A stretch of DNA of 64,000 nucleotides from Branchiostoma floridae. Its lineage: Eukaryota > Chordata > Leptocardii > Amphioxiformes > Branchiostomatidae. A model generated the notes under the pieces. It was not told the origin of the DNA. It saw only the letters and a program-made list of their open reading frames with translations, and made no database searches. Numbering within the stretch: position 1 is the first letter of the stretch; each line of letters starts with the position of its first letter. The DNA lies in the NCBI RefSeq assembly GCF_000003815.2, contig NC_049983.1, forward strand, positions 1,637,857-1,701,856, written 5' to 3'. Below, one piece after another: positions 62,753 through 64,000 of the stretch. Position numbers and translations under genes: made by a program.

Positions 62753-64000
62753 TTATCTTGTTGCGACTTCCTCGAAGCAGGTGTCACAGACCCGTACTGG
62801 TTTCTTAGAGGAGGGAATTTTGGCAGTCTTGGCCGAACACTCGTTGCAGAAGATATTCCCACAGTGTCGGCAGTGGTGCTGGAAAGCACAATAAATGTTT
62901 AGACATACATGTAAATGACGGTTTTGAACCTTACAACAAAATGTCATTGTAATTTCATTCGTAAATAATAGAACTTGTTTGTACTACAATCCCCATACCC
63001 AATCAGAGTCAGCGAGCTTGGCACTTTGCGGATTTACTTTCGTCAGACAGTGCAGCAAATTTAGAGTCCAAACTCTGCTATTAAATATCGGTGATTATTC
63101 CCTTTTATCACTTTTGCATTCCAACAAATGGCTTACCGAAAATGGATTTAAGTTCCCCGGGATTTAATTTCGCGGTAGTGGGAAAAAGGACTTTTTGCGG
63201 TGGTTTTAATTTTGTGGTAGCACCATGTACTGTAGTCTCTCACTGTCATGGAAAAATGTTTGCAGTGGTTTTAAGTTCGCGGTAAAGCTGACACCGCAAA
63301 AACCGTGAACATTAATCCAACGCAAAAGTTTCTGCATTTACAGCATTTTCTTATCTTCCAGGTTTGGAGAGTGAGTTTGAACACTATCCATTATTTTCGG
63401 ATTAGTGCAATGGCATAATTTGCAAGTAAATCCCCCTATGACGAAAGTCATATATGCGGTTGAAATTCATCTATTCAGTGTTATACATTGTAAAATAGAA
63501 ATACTGTTTTGTACTGCGCTCTACTTGTAGTTTTGTGCTACTTACCAAAACACATCTCATTCATTTATCAAGTTACAAAGTTAAGCCAACCCACACTTTT
63601 CTGTGTATAGGGCTGTGCCCTTTTACCTCTCGATAGCGAGTAAGCCACACACATATATAATAGATGCTCTAGTCCACTCTAGGTGGGATGTAAAATCATA
63701 ACAGGATATCATAGCTATTTGGTTGATAATCCATTGTCAATGTCAACAGTATTTCTTACAAGCGACAATTGCAAGCAACTTACCTTTCTGACGGTGACGG
63801 AGAAACCCTTGTTACAGGACATACAGTTGTTCACAGTCTCATCATCTGCCCACTTACGGTTCATGGCCTGGGTTTGTTTGATCTGAAAAGAAGAAATTGT
63901 CAAAATGTTTAATGAGGATTCCTTTTGATTTTTCAACTACAAAGAAGTGAGTATATGACTATAAACAGAGCTGAAGCTGACGGCATACCTCAGGCTGTAG
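62753..64000 (-). CDS. EEA1: Early endosome antigen 1, C-terminal exons (FYVE domain)
   Basis: Three minus-strand exons, all phase 0: the end of one exon at 64000-63989 (LQPE), 63882-63784, and the terminal exon 62878-62753. Joined, they give [20 protein letters not shown], then [33 protein letters not shown] and [19 protein letters not shown], stop. This is the FYVE zinc finger of EEA1, with the R(K)HHCR phosphatidylinositol-3-phosphate pocket, all eight zinc cysteines/histidines and the RVC motif. The short helix ahead of it (NRKWADD) and the [11 protein letters not shown] stretch are specific to EEA1 within FYVE proteins. Known role: Rab5 effector that tethers early endosomes. Most of the long coiled coil lies outside the window. 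The terminal residues after the FYVE fold differ from the vertebrate ending. Confidence 0.92.
62879..63783 (-). other. EEA1 last intron with dispersed repeat
   Basis: About 63165-63350 holds GGTTTTAATTTTGTGGTAG and TTTTAAGTTCGCGGTAAAG with ACCGCAAAAACCGTGAA, an internally repetitive sequence that reads like a dispersed element. No gene. Confidence 0.45.

Overview
The window looks like nuclear DNA of an invertebrate chordate, most likely a lancelet (Branchiostoma). The reasons are an EEA1 ortholog with metazoan exon structure, a type II membrane collagen/C-type-lectin gene, tandem arrays of C2H2 zinc-finger genes with a coding exon behind a non-coding leader exon, low gene density, and many MITE-like, SINE and LINE remnants. 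The species call is an inference. Nothing bacterial, phage or organellar is visible.

Layout: 1-1855 is the 3' part of a zinc-finger gene. 4482-8725 (minus) is a six-exon type II collagen-like C-type lectin whose first intron carries a TTAA-flanked MITE. 9.2-11.8 kb holds LINE/repeat debris and a zinc-finger leader exon ending at 10723. 11788-20017 is an 8.2-kb foldback-type mobile element made of inverted arms of 156-bp and 111-bp tandem repeats, with a 702-base assembly gap (16132-16833). 20237-21856 is a duplicated exon start, a zinc-finger gene and its decayed tail. 22.3-23.2 kb is a MITE inside a MITE. 24.0-27.1 kb is a second zinc-finger gene. 27.2-32 kb is repeats. 32087-34990 (minus) is a third zinc-finger gene with a pogo-like MITE in its intron. 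35.3-39.0 kb and 46.5-49.7 kb are two copies of a duplicated zinc-finger gene with its leader exon and intron. Between them lies a 3.8-kb transposon (40829-44603) with perfect internal palindromes. 49.8-50.2 kb is a LINE end. 51.7-52.6 kb is a zinc-finger relic split by a MITE. 55448-56291 (minus) is a different zinc-finger class carrying lesions. 59.3-60.2 kb holds coding-like blocks of unknown identity and a 5S-derived SINE. 62753-64000 (minus) is the 3' end of EEA1.

The zinc-finger genes at 20.7, 25.3, 37.1 and 48.2 kb share one plan: a leader exon ending in ...AG/gtaag, then one coding exon opening gtt(c/g)gacATG (or ttaagacATG), with fingers alternating between two types. They appear to be a locally expanded family of DNA-binding proteins. 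EEA1 (endosome tethering) and the lectin (cell-surface recognition) are unrelated neighbours. All coordinates and alignments were made by eye.
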